NCBI RefSeq assembly: GCF_002252635.1
Contig: NZ_NQKX01000005.1
Span: forward strand, 62,001-126,000
DNA from: Synechococcus sp. MW101C3
GTDB lineage: Bacteria > Cyanobacteriota > Cyanobacteriia > PCC-6307 > Cyanobiaceae
Direction: 5' to 3'
DNA length: 64,000 nt
The notes beneath the pieces are model-generated. The model was not told where the DNA came from, did not search any database, and was given only the letters and a program-made list of their open reading frames with translations. Positions within the stretch are counted from its first letter, which is position 1; the number at the start of each line of letters is the position of its first letter. A program made the position numbers and the translations under genes. Shown here piece after piece: positions 34,503-42,101 of this stretch.

Positions 34503-35486
34503 ATGGCCCAAGAAAGTTATAGCTATTTCTATCAGATCAAGTTTCCCGATAAGGGCGGAGATTCGTTCACGGTGGAATCGACACTGAGCAAAGAAATCCT
34601 GCTTGATGAGCCAGAAAAATTTGATGACGGCAAACTCACCATTGGAGAGACGGTGACGGTGACCCCCAGCGACGGGAAGGAAAGCTATACTTATACAGGA
34701 TATTCCTATGAAGGCTATCCTATTTTTGTGCTCGATGCGCCTGGCTCCGAAGGCGGCAAACCCTCTGAAGGCGCACCTGAAGGCCTGGATCCTGATCGCA
34801 CCTATGTTCTTGCCACGAACGACGAACTCGTACAATCGAAAGTTGAATACAAGACATCTTCATCGGCAGACCCTCTGGTTCTGTGCCTCGTTGAGGGCAC
34901 AAGCGTGCGGCTTGCGGATGGCAGCAGCAAGGATGTGGCGGCGTTGGAGGTGGGCGATGAGGTGCTCACGCCATCGGGCACTCATGCCGTGCGCTTTGTA
35001 GGGCAAACCACCCGCACGCTGTGGCAATTGCGCTCCACTGGCCGCATGCCGATCTGCATCGAAGCCGGAGCGTTGGGGGGCAAGGGGCCGGAGCAAGCGA
35101 TTCATTGCACCTCCAGCCACGCCTTCTTGATTGAAGGCTGCCTGGGGAAAGCGCAAGCGCTCATCAATGGCCGCACGATCCGCCAACTTGAGGAGTGGCA
35201 CGCCGGCACGGTGACGTACTACTCGATTGAGCTGGAGCGCCACGCACTGGTGTGGGCCAACGGCCTGCTGTGCGAAACCTATTTCGCCACCGCGCGCGGC
35301 AATCAGTTCAGCCGTGAGAGCTGGGACTACTTCTCCGCTTATCAGGCGCTGTATGGCAACGGCGCGGCGATGGTGGAGCTGGCGCTTTCGCGGATTCCGT
35401 TCGCACGCCAGCTGCCTGTGGAGATCCGCCAGCGGGTGGTCGCTGGTGCTCCCAGCCGTTCAGAGAAGGCACTGGCCCTGCGCTAA
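34503..35486 (+). CDS. Hint (hedgehog/intein) domain protein, probable secreted substrate
   Basis: 327 residues. The N-terminal 120 residues are a novel acidic, aromatic-rich region (SYSYFYQIKFPDKGG, SYTYTGYSYEGYPIF) with no signal peptide. From Cys128 a Hint_2-type autoprocessing domain runs to the end: CLVEGTSVRLADGSSKDVAA, LEVGDEVLTPSGTHAVRFVG, MPICIEAGALGGKGPEQAIH, CTSSHAFLIEG. In Hint proteins the leading cysteine and downstream His mediate peptide-bond rearrangement; here Cys128 and SSHAFL are present. Such domains often end RTX proteins and type I substrates. The 5' flank (34380-34500) is AT-rich and may carry a promoter. It follows the RTX gene region and probably shares the exporter. 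Confidence 0.82.
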   Translation: MAQESYSYFYQIKFPDKGGDSFTVESTLSKEILLDEPEKFDDGKLTIGETVTVTPSDGKESYTYTGYSYEGYPIFVLDAPGSEGGKPSEGAPEGLDPDRTYVLATNDELVQSKVEYKTSSSADPLVLCLVEGTSVRLADGSSKDVAALEVGDEVLTPSGTHAVRFVGQTTRTLWQLRSTGRMPICIEAGALGGKGPEQAIHCTSSHAFLIEGCLGKAQALINGRTIRQLEEWHAGTVTYYSIELERHALVWANGLLCETYFATARGNQFSRESWDYFSAYQALYGNGAAMVELALSRIPFARQLPVEIRQRVVAGAPSRSEKALALR

Positions 35487-35525
35487 GCCCTGATCGATCG
35501 CCAACCATGGCGCTGTGGTGAACCT

Positions 35526-36323
35526 GTGGTAGTTGATCAAGCCGCGCTGCTGAACGATCTGCAGCAGGCGTCGGCGAAGCTGCTGCCGGAGGCAGACGCC
35601 CTGCTGGCGCGCTACTGCGCCCTACCGGCGGCCGAGGGTGCCGATCGGCTCGGCAAGCTCTGGCAGGCGGCGGAGCTGGCCCAACGGCGGGGCCGTCTCA
35701 CAGTGGCGATGGGGCTACTGCGCACGATCGATGCGTTGAGCCCTGGTGAGCAATTCACGCCACTGCGCCGCCGGCCACTGGAGCGGGCAGAGCGGCTCGC
35801 CTATCTGCAGGCCGATCTGGAAGCAGCGGGGCAGTTACGGGAACGGCTGCGGCAACTGCTGGCCGCCAGCAGCCACCCCGACGACCACGCCCTGGTGAAG
35901 ACCGAACCGCTGCGCCAGTGGCGGCTGGAGCTGGCATGGCTGGATCACACCGCTATGGAGGAAACGGCGCAGGTTGAGGTGCCGCCGTTGGTTCGGGCGG
36001 CCTGCCACGGCGTGAACGACCCGGCGGTACGGGGCGATCTGCTGTGCCTGGCGATGCTGTGGCTGCGCTGGCAGACGGCGCGCCAGGGGGTGAAAGCGGT
36101 GATCCTGCAGCCGAATGCGGCCGCCAAGTCCAAGGAACTGGCGTTCCCGCCGGCGAGCCCGGAGCCGCTGGCCCAGGAGCAGACGCTTTGGCATGCCTAC
36201 AACGGGCCGTCAGGCGGGAATGACGTTGCTGTGGCGGAAGTGCAGGCCTACTGGAAGGCGCGCGGCTCTGACCTGGCGGCGCTACTGGGGGAGGGAACGG
36301 AGCGGGAGGCGGATTTCTATTGA
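35526..36323 (+). CDS. Helical hypothetical protein
   Basis: 265 residues from GTG 35526. Mostly helical with Leu/Ala/Arg repeats (LGKLWQAAELAQRRGRLTVA, LLRTIDALSPGEQFTPLRRR, AYLQADLEAAGQLRERLRQL), so TPR-like in style. No known domain was recognised. It begins 39 bases after the Hint gene and ends 100 bases before the FkbM gene, on the same strand, and may be part of the same transcription unit. Start choice is uncertain because no good ribosome-binding site is visible. Confidence 0.6.
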   Translation: MVVDQAALLNDLQQASAKLLPEADALLARYCALPAAEGADRLGKLWQAAELAQRRGRLTVAMGLLRTIDALSPGEQFTPLRRRPLERAERLAYLQADLEAAGQLRERLRQLLAASSHPDDHALVKTEPLRQWRLELAWLDHTAMEETAQVEVPPLVRAACHGVNDPAVRGDLLCLAMLWLRWQTARQGVKAVILQPNAAAKSKELAFPPASPEPLAQEQTLWHAYNGPSGGNDVAVAEVQAYWKARGSDLAALLGEGTEREADFY

Positions 36324-36425
36324 GCGTTAATGCGCGGCCCAACGGTGTCTGGCACATAGGCTTTTCCCGCACGGGTTCTGTGTTGGCGGCGCTCGTAGGT
36401 TGGGCATTGGCCGCGGGGCAGCGCA

Positions 36426-37640
36426 ATGAGCCGGGAGGCCTACGAGCAGGGCAACTGGCAGGCCGTGATCGAGGCCCACCCGCCGGGAAGCCATGACCCG
36501 GCGGAATGGCTGCGTTACGCAGTGGCACTGCTGCAAACGCTCAAGCCTGGCCCGGAAGGAAGCCGGCTGCAACGACAGGCGGCGCTGGCCTTTCGGCAGG
36601 CGCAGACAGAAGGGGCAGAGCCCGCCGAGGTGATGGCAGCACAGCGGCAGGCCATCCGGCTGCTGCTGGCAGAAGGGCTGCTTCTGAGTGGAATGCAGCA
36701 GGAAGCGCTGGAGCTGCTGGCCAGCAGCTTGCCGGGGCAGATGGACTCTGAGGAGCGTGCCAGCCGGGCACGACTACTGGCAAACCAACAGCTGGTGAAT
36801 GCGGGGTATTGGTGGGAGGCCCAGGCTCTGCATTCCGAAGCGCTGAAAGCAATCCAGCCCGAATCACTCAGTCTCGACAGGCTTAACGCCGAATTGCAGA
36901 TCCTCAGGGTGGAAGGAGAGCTGCTATCTCATGAGTTGAGCCTGGCGCTCGGCCAGGGCGCCCTGGCGAGCCCACCGGCCAAGCCCAGCCCGTCGGAAGG
37001 CAGCTCTGAGCGCGACCGCTGGCTGAGCAAGAGCCGCTCCCAACTGGGCCAAGACCTCTGGGTGCTGGAACAGCTGGGCTGGAAGCGAGGTGGCTATTTC
37101 GTGGAATTCGGAGCCACCGATGGGGTGCTGTTGAGCAACAGCTGGCTACTGGAGAAGCACTTCGGATGGGAAGGAATCTGCGCCGAACCCAACCCGAAGC
37201 TGTTTGAGCGGCTGCAGCAGAACCGCTCCTGCACACTCAGCCCGGCCTGCGTGTACCGCAGCAGTGGGGAGCGCATGCGCTTTGTGCTGGCCGATGCCTA
37301 TGGCGGCCTAGCCGAGCTCGGCACAGAGGATCAACATGGTGCAAAACGTGAGGCTTACGCGGCGGCGGGTGAGGTGATGGAGGTCACCACCACGTCGCTG
37401 ATGGATCTGCTGGCACAGCACGGGGCACCGCCGCTGATCGACTACCTGAGCATCGACACCGAAGGCAGTGAGCTGGCGATCCTCGAAGGGCTGGATTGGG
37501 AGCGCTATCGGTTCAGATGCATCACGGTGGAGCACAACTTCACAGCGCAGCGCCAGGGCCTGCAAACCCTTTTGGAAGCGCGGGGGTATCAGCGCCAGGA
37601 AGCCCAGTGGGACGATTGGTATGTGCTTATGGATGAATGA
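36426..37640 (+). CDS. TPR-FkbM family methyltransferase (copy 1)
   Basis: 404 residues. The N-terminal 170 residues are helical (REAYEQGNWQAVIEAHPPGS, LRYAVALLQTLKPG). A linker ending with ELLSHELSLALGQGAL leads to an FkbM-type SAM methyltransferase: SQLGQDLWVLEQLGWKRGGY, FVEFGATDGVLLSNS (SAM loop), ICAEPNPKLFERL, LIDYLSIDTEGSELAILEG (family hallmark DTEGSE) and WYVLMDE at the end. FkbM enzymes O-methylate sugars or other hydroxyls, and in surface clusters they usually methylate glycan residues. From base 37031 it is almost identical to the copy at 41492. Confidence 0.9.
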   Translation: MSREAYEQGNWQAVIEAHPPGSHDPAEWLRYAVALLQTLKPGPEGSRLQRQAALAFRQAQTEGAEPAEVMAAQRQAIRLLLAEGLLLSGMQQEALELLASSLPGQMDSEERASRARLLANQQLVNAGYWWEAQALHSEALKAIQPESLSLDRLNAELQILRVEGELLSHELSLALGQGALASPPAKPSPSEGSSERDRWLSKSRSQLGQDLWVLEQLGWKRGGYFVEFGATDGVLLSNSWLLEKHFGWEGICAEPNPKLFERLQQNRSCTLSPACVYRSSGERMRFVLADAYGGLAELGTEDQHGAKREAYAAAGEVMEVTTTSLMDLLAQHGAPPLIDYLSIDTEGSELAILEGLDWERYRFRCITVEHNFTAQRQGLQTLLEARGYQRQEAQWDDWYVLMDE

Positions 37641-37706
37641 CGAGACCTCAAGAGGAGCTGCTCTCAGCGCCCTGAGCTGTCGGTGAATCCAGAGATTCGT
37701 TGGTGG
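37031..37706 (+). repeat. Long direct repeat, copy 1 (FkbM methyltransferase domain)
   Basis: Matches 41492-42167 without gaps at a constant offset of 4461 bases, running through the stop codon and about 65 bases beyond. From QLGQDLW to the C-terminus the two proteins differ at only six residues (Gly/Ser, Ala/Pro, Glu/Asp, Met/Ile, Glu/Asp, Arg/Gln). Outside the repeat the N-terminal halves differ. Confidence 0.95.
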
Positions 37707-37848
37707 TCTGCTCCGGAGGTTGGATGCGAAACACCTTTCGTTCTGATTGGTCAAGGGGTTCCGCCCAATCGCCGCCAACCGCACCCGCCACGCCCACCGC
37801 GAGTGCGCGCCCCCATGGATCCGCCATGGGCGCGAACAGACCGCACGC

Positions 37849-37918
37849 ATCCCCCACAGGGGATTAACCACATTTAGGCCCCACAGGGGATAGATTGAAT
37901 TCATGCCTTGTGGGGGAT
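37849..37918 (+). promoter_or_regulatory. Probable HipB operator cluster (three sites)
   Basis: Three copies of one short sequence lie just before hipB. Site 1 at 37849-37864 is the palindrome ATCCCC-CACA-GGGGAT. Site 2 at 37877-37891 is GGCCCCACAGGGGAT, with one good arm. Site 3 at 37908-37918, TTGTGGGGGAT, is the reverse complement of the site 1 left arm. HipB-type antitoxins repress their own operon through repeated palindromes with TATCC/GGATA arms, so these are very likely autoregulatory sites and the promoter should overlap them. A separate inverted repeat, CCCATGG-ATCCG-CCATGGG, is upstream at 37812-37830. Confidence 0.72.
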
Positions 37919-37923
37919 GAGAT

Positions 37924-38172
37924 TTGTCGCAGGTGGTACGCCTTCCGGCGCAGCTGGGCGTTGCGCTGCGCAGTCGCCGGAAGGAGCTGGGGCTTTCCCA
38001 GGCAGAGGCGGCCGCGCGAGGGGGCCTGCAGCAGAAAACGGTGTCCTCCCTGGAGAACGACCCCCAGCGCTGCACGATCCACAGCCTTTACCGCCTGCTT
38101 GCGGCGTTGGGGGTCGAACTGGTGCTCCAGCCCCGTGAGTTGCCGGTGGAGACCGGTGGGGACGTCTGGTAA
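37924..38172 (+). CDS. hipB: HipB-type antitoxin / transcriptional repressor
   Basis: 82 residues from a TTG start at 37924. An HTH_3/Xre domain covers most of it: LGVALRSRRKELGLSQAEAA, GLQQKTVSSLENDPQ and SLYRLLAALGVELVLQPRE. It should neutralise HipA and repress the operon through the ATCCCC/GGGGAT sites directly upstream. The stop is two bases before the HipA start, so the two are one operon. The start lies six bases after the third operator copy, so bound HipB would also cover the ribosome-binding region. Confidence 0.88.
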   Translation: MSQVVRLPAQLGVALRSRRKELGLSQAEAAARGGLQQKTVSSLENDPQRCTIHSLYRLLAALGVELVLQPRELPVETGGDVW

Positions 38173-38174
38173 CC

Positions 38175-39515
38175 ATGGCGCGACCAAGGCTTGGGCATGG
38201 TCTGGATCTGTGGATGAATGGCGAGCTGGTGGGGCATTGGCGCGTGACCTCCACCGGCCAGCACCGTCTCGAGTACGCCAGCCGCTGGTTGGCCTCAGCC
38301 CGCTGCCGGCCGATTTCCCTCTCCTTGCCCTTGCTGCCAGAGGGACAGGCCCATCAAGGGGCCGTGGTGGAGAACTTTTTCGAGAACCTGCTGCCCGACA
38401 GCCGCGACATTCGGCGGCGAATGCAGCAGCGCTTCTCGGCAAGAACCAGCGACGCCATGGCCTTGCTGGAGGCGGTGGGACGTGACTGCGTTGGCGCCCT
38501 TCAGCTGCTGCCGGAAGGATCGGAACCCCAGAACGTCCGGCGGATCACGGCGCGGCCCCTCGATGAGGCCGGGGTGGCCAGGCAATGTCGGCTGGCGGTG
38601 CAGGGCAGGGTGCTGGGCCAGAAGGATGGGGAAACGTTTCGTCTGTCCCTGGCCGGAGCCCAGGAGAAGACGGCCCTCCTCTGGCATGGCGACCAGTGGT
38701 GTGTGCCGTTGGAGGCCACACCGTCCACGCACATCTTCAAGTTGCCCCTGGGTCGATTGGGGGTGGAGGGGCTTGACCTTTCCCTGTCGATCGAGAACGA
38801 GTGGCTCTGCGGCCGCATTGCTGCTGCCTATGGGCTCCCCGTGGCCAGCAGCTCGATCGCCACCTTCGAAGACCAGAAAGTGCTGGTGGTGCAACGGTTC
38901 GATCGACGCCTGGCCAGCGACAGCCGCTGGTGGCTCCGGCTTCTGCAGGAGGACGGTTGCCAGGCGCTGGGGTTGCCGCCCGGATTGAAGTATCAGAGCG
39001 ATGGTGGGCCTGGAATCGCAGATCTGATGGCACTGCTGGGAGGCAGCCAGCAGCCGCAGGAGGATCGTCTCCAACTGTTCCGCTCGCTGCTGCTGTTCTG
39101 GCTGCTGGCGGCCATTGATGGCCATGCCAAGAATTTTTCGCTGGTGTTGGGTGCCGGCGGGGCCTTTCGCCTCACTCCCCTCTATGACATCCTCTCTGCC
39201 TATCCCGTGATGGGGAAAGGCGCCAACCAACTGGCGCCGCAGAAGATAAGGATGGCGATGGCCCTCAAAGGCAGCAAGCCTCGCTATCTGTGGTGGGGCC
39301 TGGAGCCAAGGCATTGGTTGGCCACCGCCAAGGACTGCGGCATCGATCCAATGGTTGCGCTCAGGGTGATGGCGGAGATGGTGGCGGCCACCCCCAGCGT
39401 GATTACAGCCGTGAGCGAGGAGATCCCCCCCGGCTTTCCAGCGGCGGTGAGGGAGCCGATCCTGACAGGCCTTGAGAAGGCTGCCCTGCGGCTCTCGACG
39501 GCCATGGCGGCATAA
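38175..39515 (+). CDS. hipA: HipA-type serine/threonine kinase toxin
   Basis: 446 residues. HipA toxins phosphorylate targets such as glutamyl-tRNA synthetase and halt translation. The N-terminal HipA_N part has LDLWMNGELVGHW and SLPLLPEGQ; the ATP loop region is FRLSLAGAQEKTALL; the catalytic core is AIDGHAKNFSLVL with Asp315 and Asn320, and the metal-binding Asp338 lies in PLYDILSAYPV. All kinase residues I expect are present, so the toxin is probably active. The strict hipB-hipA spacing fits coupled expression. It separates the two FkbM copies. Confidence 0.92.
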   Translation: MARPRLGHGLDLWMNGELVGHWRVTSTGQHRLEYASRWLASARCRPISLSLPLLPEGQAHQGAVVENFFENLLPDSRDIRRRMQQRFSARTSDAMALLEAVGRDCVGALQLLPEGSEPQNVRRITARPLDEAGVARQCRLAVQGRVLGQKDGETFRLSLAGAQEKTALLWHGDQWCVPLEATPSTHIFKLPLGRLGVEGLDLSLSIENEWLCGRIAAAYGLPVASSSIATFEDQKVLVVQRFDRRLASDSRWWLRLLQEDGCQALGLPPGLKYQSDGGPGIADLMALLGGSQQPQEDRLQLFRSLLLFWLLAAIDGHAKNFSLVLGAGGAFRLTPLYDILSAYPVMGKGANQLAPQKIRMAMALKGSKPRYLWWGLEPRHWLATAKDCGIDPMVALRVMAEMVAATPSVITAVSEEIPPGFPAAVREPILTGLEKAALRLSTAMAA

Positions 39516-39567
39516 GGCCGTTCCTTGATCGACCGGCACTGATCAGGAGGGCCGAGTGGGATAACGA

Positions 39568-39583
39568 CGCCCCAAAAGGGGCG
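39568..39583. terminator. Hairpin between hipA and vapC ends
   Basis: CGCCCC-AAAA-GGGGCG, a six-base perfect stem with a four-base loop, sits in the 94-base gap between the convergent hipA and vapC stops. There is no U-tract on either side, so it is only a possible bidirectional terminator. Confidence 0.35.
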
Positions 39584-39609
39584 AGGGTGGGCGAGGCCGC
39601 CGACATCGA

Positions 39610-40014
39610 TCAGGCCTGGATGCGGGCGGTGGCGGGCTGGAGATCGGTGTGGCAGAAGTCGTCACCTTTGAAGAGCAACGGTTGATCGAGCCACTTGGCC
39701 AGGGCATAGGAAAAACAATCGCCGAAGTTGAGCCCAGCCCGATGACGCCCTTTGCCATAACGACTGAAGGCCTGGCGAGCGAGTTCAGCCTGTTCACGAT
39801 CCAGGCTGATGATTTCGATCAGCGCCGTGCCTAGAAACAGATCAAGATCTCCCTGGCCATCAGCACCAAAGCGTGCCTCCATCACAATGGAGAGCTCTAC
39901 CAGGGAAGCAGAAGAGAGAGAGCACTGTTCTGCTGCGGCGATGGCTTCGTTGAAGGCGTGACGCTCCGGTTCGTTCTGCAGGATGGCCAGCACTGCAGAG
40001 GAATCGATCACCAT
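39610..40014 (-). CDS. vapC: VapC-type PIN-domain ribonuclease toxin
   Basis: 134 residues from ATG 40014. The PIN fold's acidic residues are visible: MVIDSSAVLAILQNEPE at the N-terminus, SLVELSIVME in the middle, and GLNFGDCFSYALAKWLDQPL with LLFKGDDFCHTDL at the end. VapC toxins cut tRNA or rRNA. Its ATG overlaps the VapB stop (TGATG at 40012-40016), the usual coupling in these operons. The longer open frame to 40092 runs inside vapB. Confidence 0.92.
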   Translation of the reverse strand: MVIDSSAVLAILQNEPERHAFNEAIAAAEQCSLSSASLVELSIVMEARFGADGQGDLDLFLGTALIEIISLDREQAELARQAFSRYGKGRHRAGLNFGDCFSYALAKWLDQPLLFKGDDFCHTDLQPATARIQA

Positions 40015-40283
40015 CAGGTGGGCAGGCCCGTGGCGTCGTAGCCGAGGATCTCCTCTGCGCTGCGGCGATCGCTGATCGGCCGCCCAGCACAACGCAGGGC
40101 GATCTGGTCGAGTCGGTTGACGAGTCCGGCTTGCTTGTTCGCTGTGGTCTGGCTCTGGCGCTGCAGGCGCCGCAGACGCTCTTTCAGGGCCAGGATTACG
40201 GCGGCGGTTTTGGTTTCGCCCGCGAGGGTTGCCACCTCAGCAGCGAGGCGGTTGGCCTCGGCGTTGCGGATGTTGAGGGCCAC
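40014..40283 (-). CDS. vapB: VapB-type antitoxin (Rv0623/PSK family)
   Basis: 89 residues from GTG 40283. The N-terminal segment MALNIRNAEANRLAAEVATL followed by AGETKTAAVILALKERLRRL is the ribbon-helix-helix-like core of the PSK/Rv0623 antitoxin family; the C-terminus (AEEILGYDATGLPT) is the toxin-binding tail. It binds its own promoter and neutralises VapC. The upstream region overlaps an open frame on the same strand (40196-40489). Confidence 0.88.
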   Translation of the reverse strand: MALNIRNAEANRLAAEVATLAGETKTAAVILALKERLRRLQRQSQTTANKQAGLVNRLDQIALRCAGRPISDRRSAEEILGYDATGLPT

Positions 40284-40489
40284 GACTGGAAGCGTGTAGA
40301 CAGTGCTCCATCAGTGTAGCCCTGTAGGCCAGAGCCGAGCAGTTGTGCGGCCACCTGGAACGCAGTGGCTTGCTCACGGAAGTTATACGGGCCCTGGTGC
40401 AGCGCAAAAGTGCACAGCACCGCTTGATCCTCGCCACACTCCTGCAGGAGGGCGAGGTGCTGATCGGGAGTGAGCGGAATGAGCCTCAG
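40196..40489 (-). CDS. Possible small gene remnant upstream of vapB
   Basis: An open frame on the minus strand from 40489 (CTG; GTG 40420 inside) to 40196. The reading LTPDQHLALLQECGEDQAV, LCTFALHQGPYNFREQATA and FQVAAQLLGSGLQGYTDG looks like true protein sequence with normal residue usage, but the last third (WPSTSATPRPTASLLRW) is out-of-frame vapB and looks random. I read it as a gene whose 3' end was lost when the vapBC module came in. Family not recognised. Confidence 0.35.
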   Translation of the reverse strand: MRLIPLTPDQHLALLQECGEDQAVLCTFALHQGPYNFREQATAFQVAAQLLGSGLQGYTDGALSTRFQSWPSTSATPRPTASLLRWQPSRAKPKPPP

Positions 40490-40751
40490 GATTCAGATGG
40501 CCTGATCTCTTCCATCAGCACAGCCAAGGCTTCATTCAGTGGGAGCCGGTTGCGGGAGGTATCTGCGAGGAGGAATCGGCACTGAGCAAAAAAGCAACTC
40601 GTTCTGAGAAGACTTCGTCTTCGCCAAGAAGCGCCGCCACGACGGCAACAACGACCAGGACATCGCCGAAAAGCGAGGCATAGCCGGCACGCTCAAGCAG
40701 GTGAAGCGGATCGGGCGGATCCGACGAAAGCGGCGCTTCGTTCTCTGCCAT
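40486..40751 (-). pseudogene. Frameshifted small gene
   Basis: Two overlapping frames read as one protein if a base is added in a run of six T (minus strand; A run at 40588-40593). Frame 1 begins at ATG 40751: MAENEAPLSSDPPDPLHLLE, ERAGYASLFGDVLVVVAVVA, LLGEDEVFSERVAF. Frame 2 continues as AQCRFLLADTSRNRLPLNEA and LAVLMEEIRPSES, ending in TGA 40486-40488, which overlaps the next frame. About 87 residues in all, acidic, helical. It could be a broken antitoxin-like or regulatory protein. A sequencing error in the homopolymer is the alternative. Confidence 0.45.
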
Positions 40752-41096
40752 GACCGTAGCGGCCCAAGCCCGCGCACTACTGGCGGCAGGTGGGCAGCCC
40801 GCTCATCAGATTGCAGAGGGGTGCATGCAGTGGTGACGACGGGGGCAACCACAGCGTGCTGGCTCCCTTGAAGACAGAGAGACCAATCAGGAGTGCCCAA
40901 AGCCAGGTGCGACGGCGGCCTCCTCGCCCAAGGATCGGCACAGGATGTTGAGCAATGCTTCGGGCACTGTGGCACCGGTGGTGGCGCTGAGCGGAGGGTG
41001 TCGGATCGGCCGTCAGGCAATACAGAACGAGGTGAGCGATTGGCCGATGATGGGCCATACGTGCAGCCCCGATGGCCCAAGGAGCGATCAAGGCCC
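40752..41096. other. Gap without a supported gene
   Basis: About 345 bases before the second FkbM gene. Several open frames exist on both strands but none has recognisable protein character, apart from a short minus-strand hydrophobic stretch (WLWALLIGLSVFKGA near 40870). No hairpin or promoter was convincing. It may be debris from the event that placed the HTH segment before the FkbM copy. Confidence 0.3.
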
Positions 41097-42101
41097 ATGC
41101 CAGGCAAGCCCCTCGAACCTGCTCGACGTCCCACGCCAGAGCGAAAGGCCGAGGCCATCACCCTTTGCCAGGTGGAGGGCCTGCCTGTGGTCGAGGTGGC
41201 CAAGCGCCTTGGCCTCTCCCGGAGCAGCCTGAACCGCTGGCTACGCGATGCTCGAAAGGAGGCGAACGAAGCGGAGCGGATCAAGGCTCAGGTAGAGCAG
41301 CTCCATGCAGCCATCGAAGCAGCTGCCGCACAACACAGCGCGCTGGAGGCCCAGCTCAGCATCCTCCGCACGGAAGCGGAGCTGCTCTCGCATGAGCTGA
41401 GCCTGGCCCTGGCTGGCGGTGCGCTGAACGCGAAGCCCATCGCCAAGAAGCGGAAAGGGGCAGCGGACAGCGGCGAACGCTGGCAGCCCCTGAGCCACTC
41501 CCAACTGGGTCAAGACCTCTGGGTGCTGGAACAGCTGGGCTGGAAGCGGAGCGGCTATTTCGTGGAATTCGGAGCCACCGATGGGGTGCTGTTGAGCAAC
41601 AGCTGGCTACTGGAGAAGCACTTCGGCTGGGAAGGAATCTGCGCCGAACCCAACCCGAAGCTGTTTGAGCGGCTGCAGCAGAACCGCTCCTGCACACTCA
41701 GCCCGGCCTGCGTGTACCGCAGCAGTGGGGAGCGCATGCGCTTTGTGCTGGCCGATGCCTATGGCGGCCTGGCCGAGCTCGGCACAGAGGATCAGCACGG
41801 CCCCAAACGTGACGCTTACGCGGCGGCTGGTGAAGTGATTGAGGTCACGACCACGTCACTGATGGACCTGCTGGCACAGCACGGGGCACCGCCGCTGATC
41901 GACTACCTGAGCATCGACACCGAAGGCAGTGAGCTGGCGATCCTCGAAGGGCTGGATTGGGATCGTTATCAGTTCAGATGCATCACGGTGGAGCACAACT
42001 TCACGGCGCAGCGCCAGGGGCTGCAAACCCTTTTGGAAGCGCGGGGGTATCAGCGCCAGGAAGCCCAGTGGGACGATTGGTATGTGCTTATGGATGAATG
42101 A
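41097..42101 (+). CDS. HTH-FkbM methyltransferase fusion (copy 2)
   Basis: 334 residues from ATG 41097. Residues about 10-50 are a transposase OrfA-like helix-turn-helix: TPERKAEAITLCQVEGLPVV, EVAKRLGLSRSSLNRWLRDA. A coiled coil follows (ERIKAQVEQLHAAIEAAAAQ, then LRTEAELLSHELSLALAGGA, a segment shared with copy 1). The rest is an FkbM methyltransferase with FVEFGATDGVLLSNS, ICAEPNPKLF and LSIDTEGSELAILEG, nearly identical to copy 1 from base 41492. All SAM and DTEGSE residues are kept, so the enzyme should work. The HTH may now be only a leftover of a mobile element, or may give the protein DNA binding. Confidence 0.85.
   Translation: MPGKPLEPARRPTPERKAEAITLCQVEGLPVVEVAKRLGLSRSSLNRWLRDARKEANEAERIKAQVEQLHAAIEAAAAQHSALEAQLSILRTEAELLSHELSLALAGGALNAKPIAKKRKGAADSGERWQPLSHSQLGQDLWVLEQLGWKRSGYFVEFGATDGVLLSNSWLLEKHFGWEGICAEPNPKLFERLQQNRSCTLSPACVYRSSGERMRFVLADAYGGLAELGTEDQHGPKRDAYAAAGEVIEVTTTSLMDLLAQHGAPPLIDYLSIDTEGSELAILEGLDWDRYQFRCITVEHNFTAQRQGLQTLLEARGYQRQEAQWDDWYVLMDE

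Noticed and set aside
40532-41284. 250-residue minus-strand frame
   Set aside because: Arg/Ser/Pro-rich shadow reading that overlaps the HTH part of FkbM copy 2.
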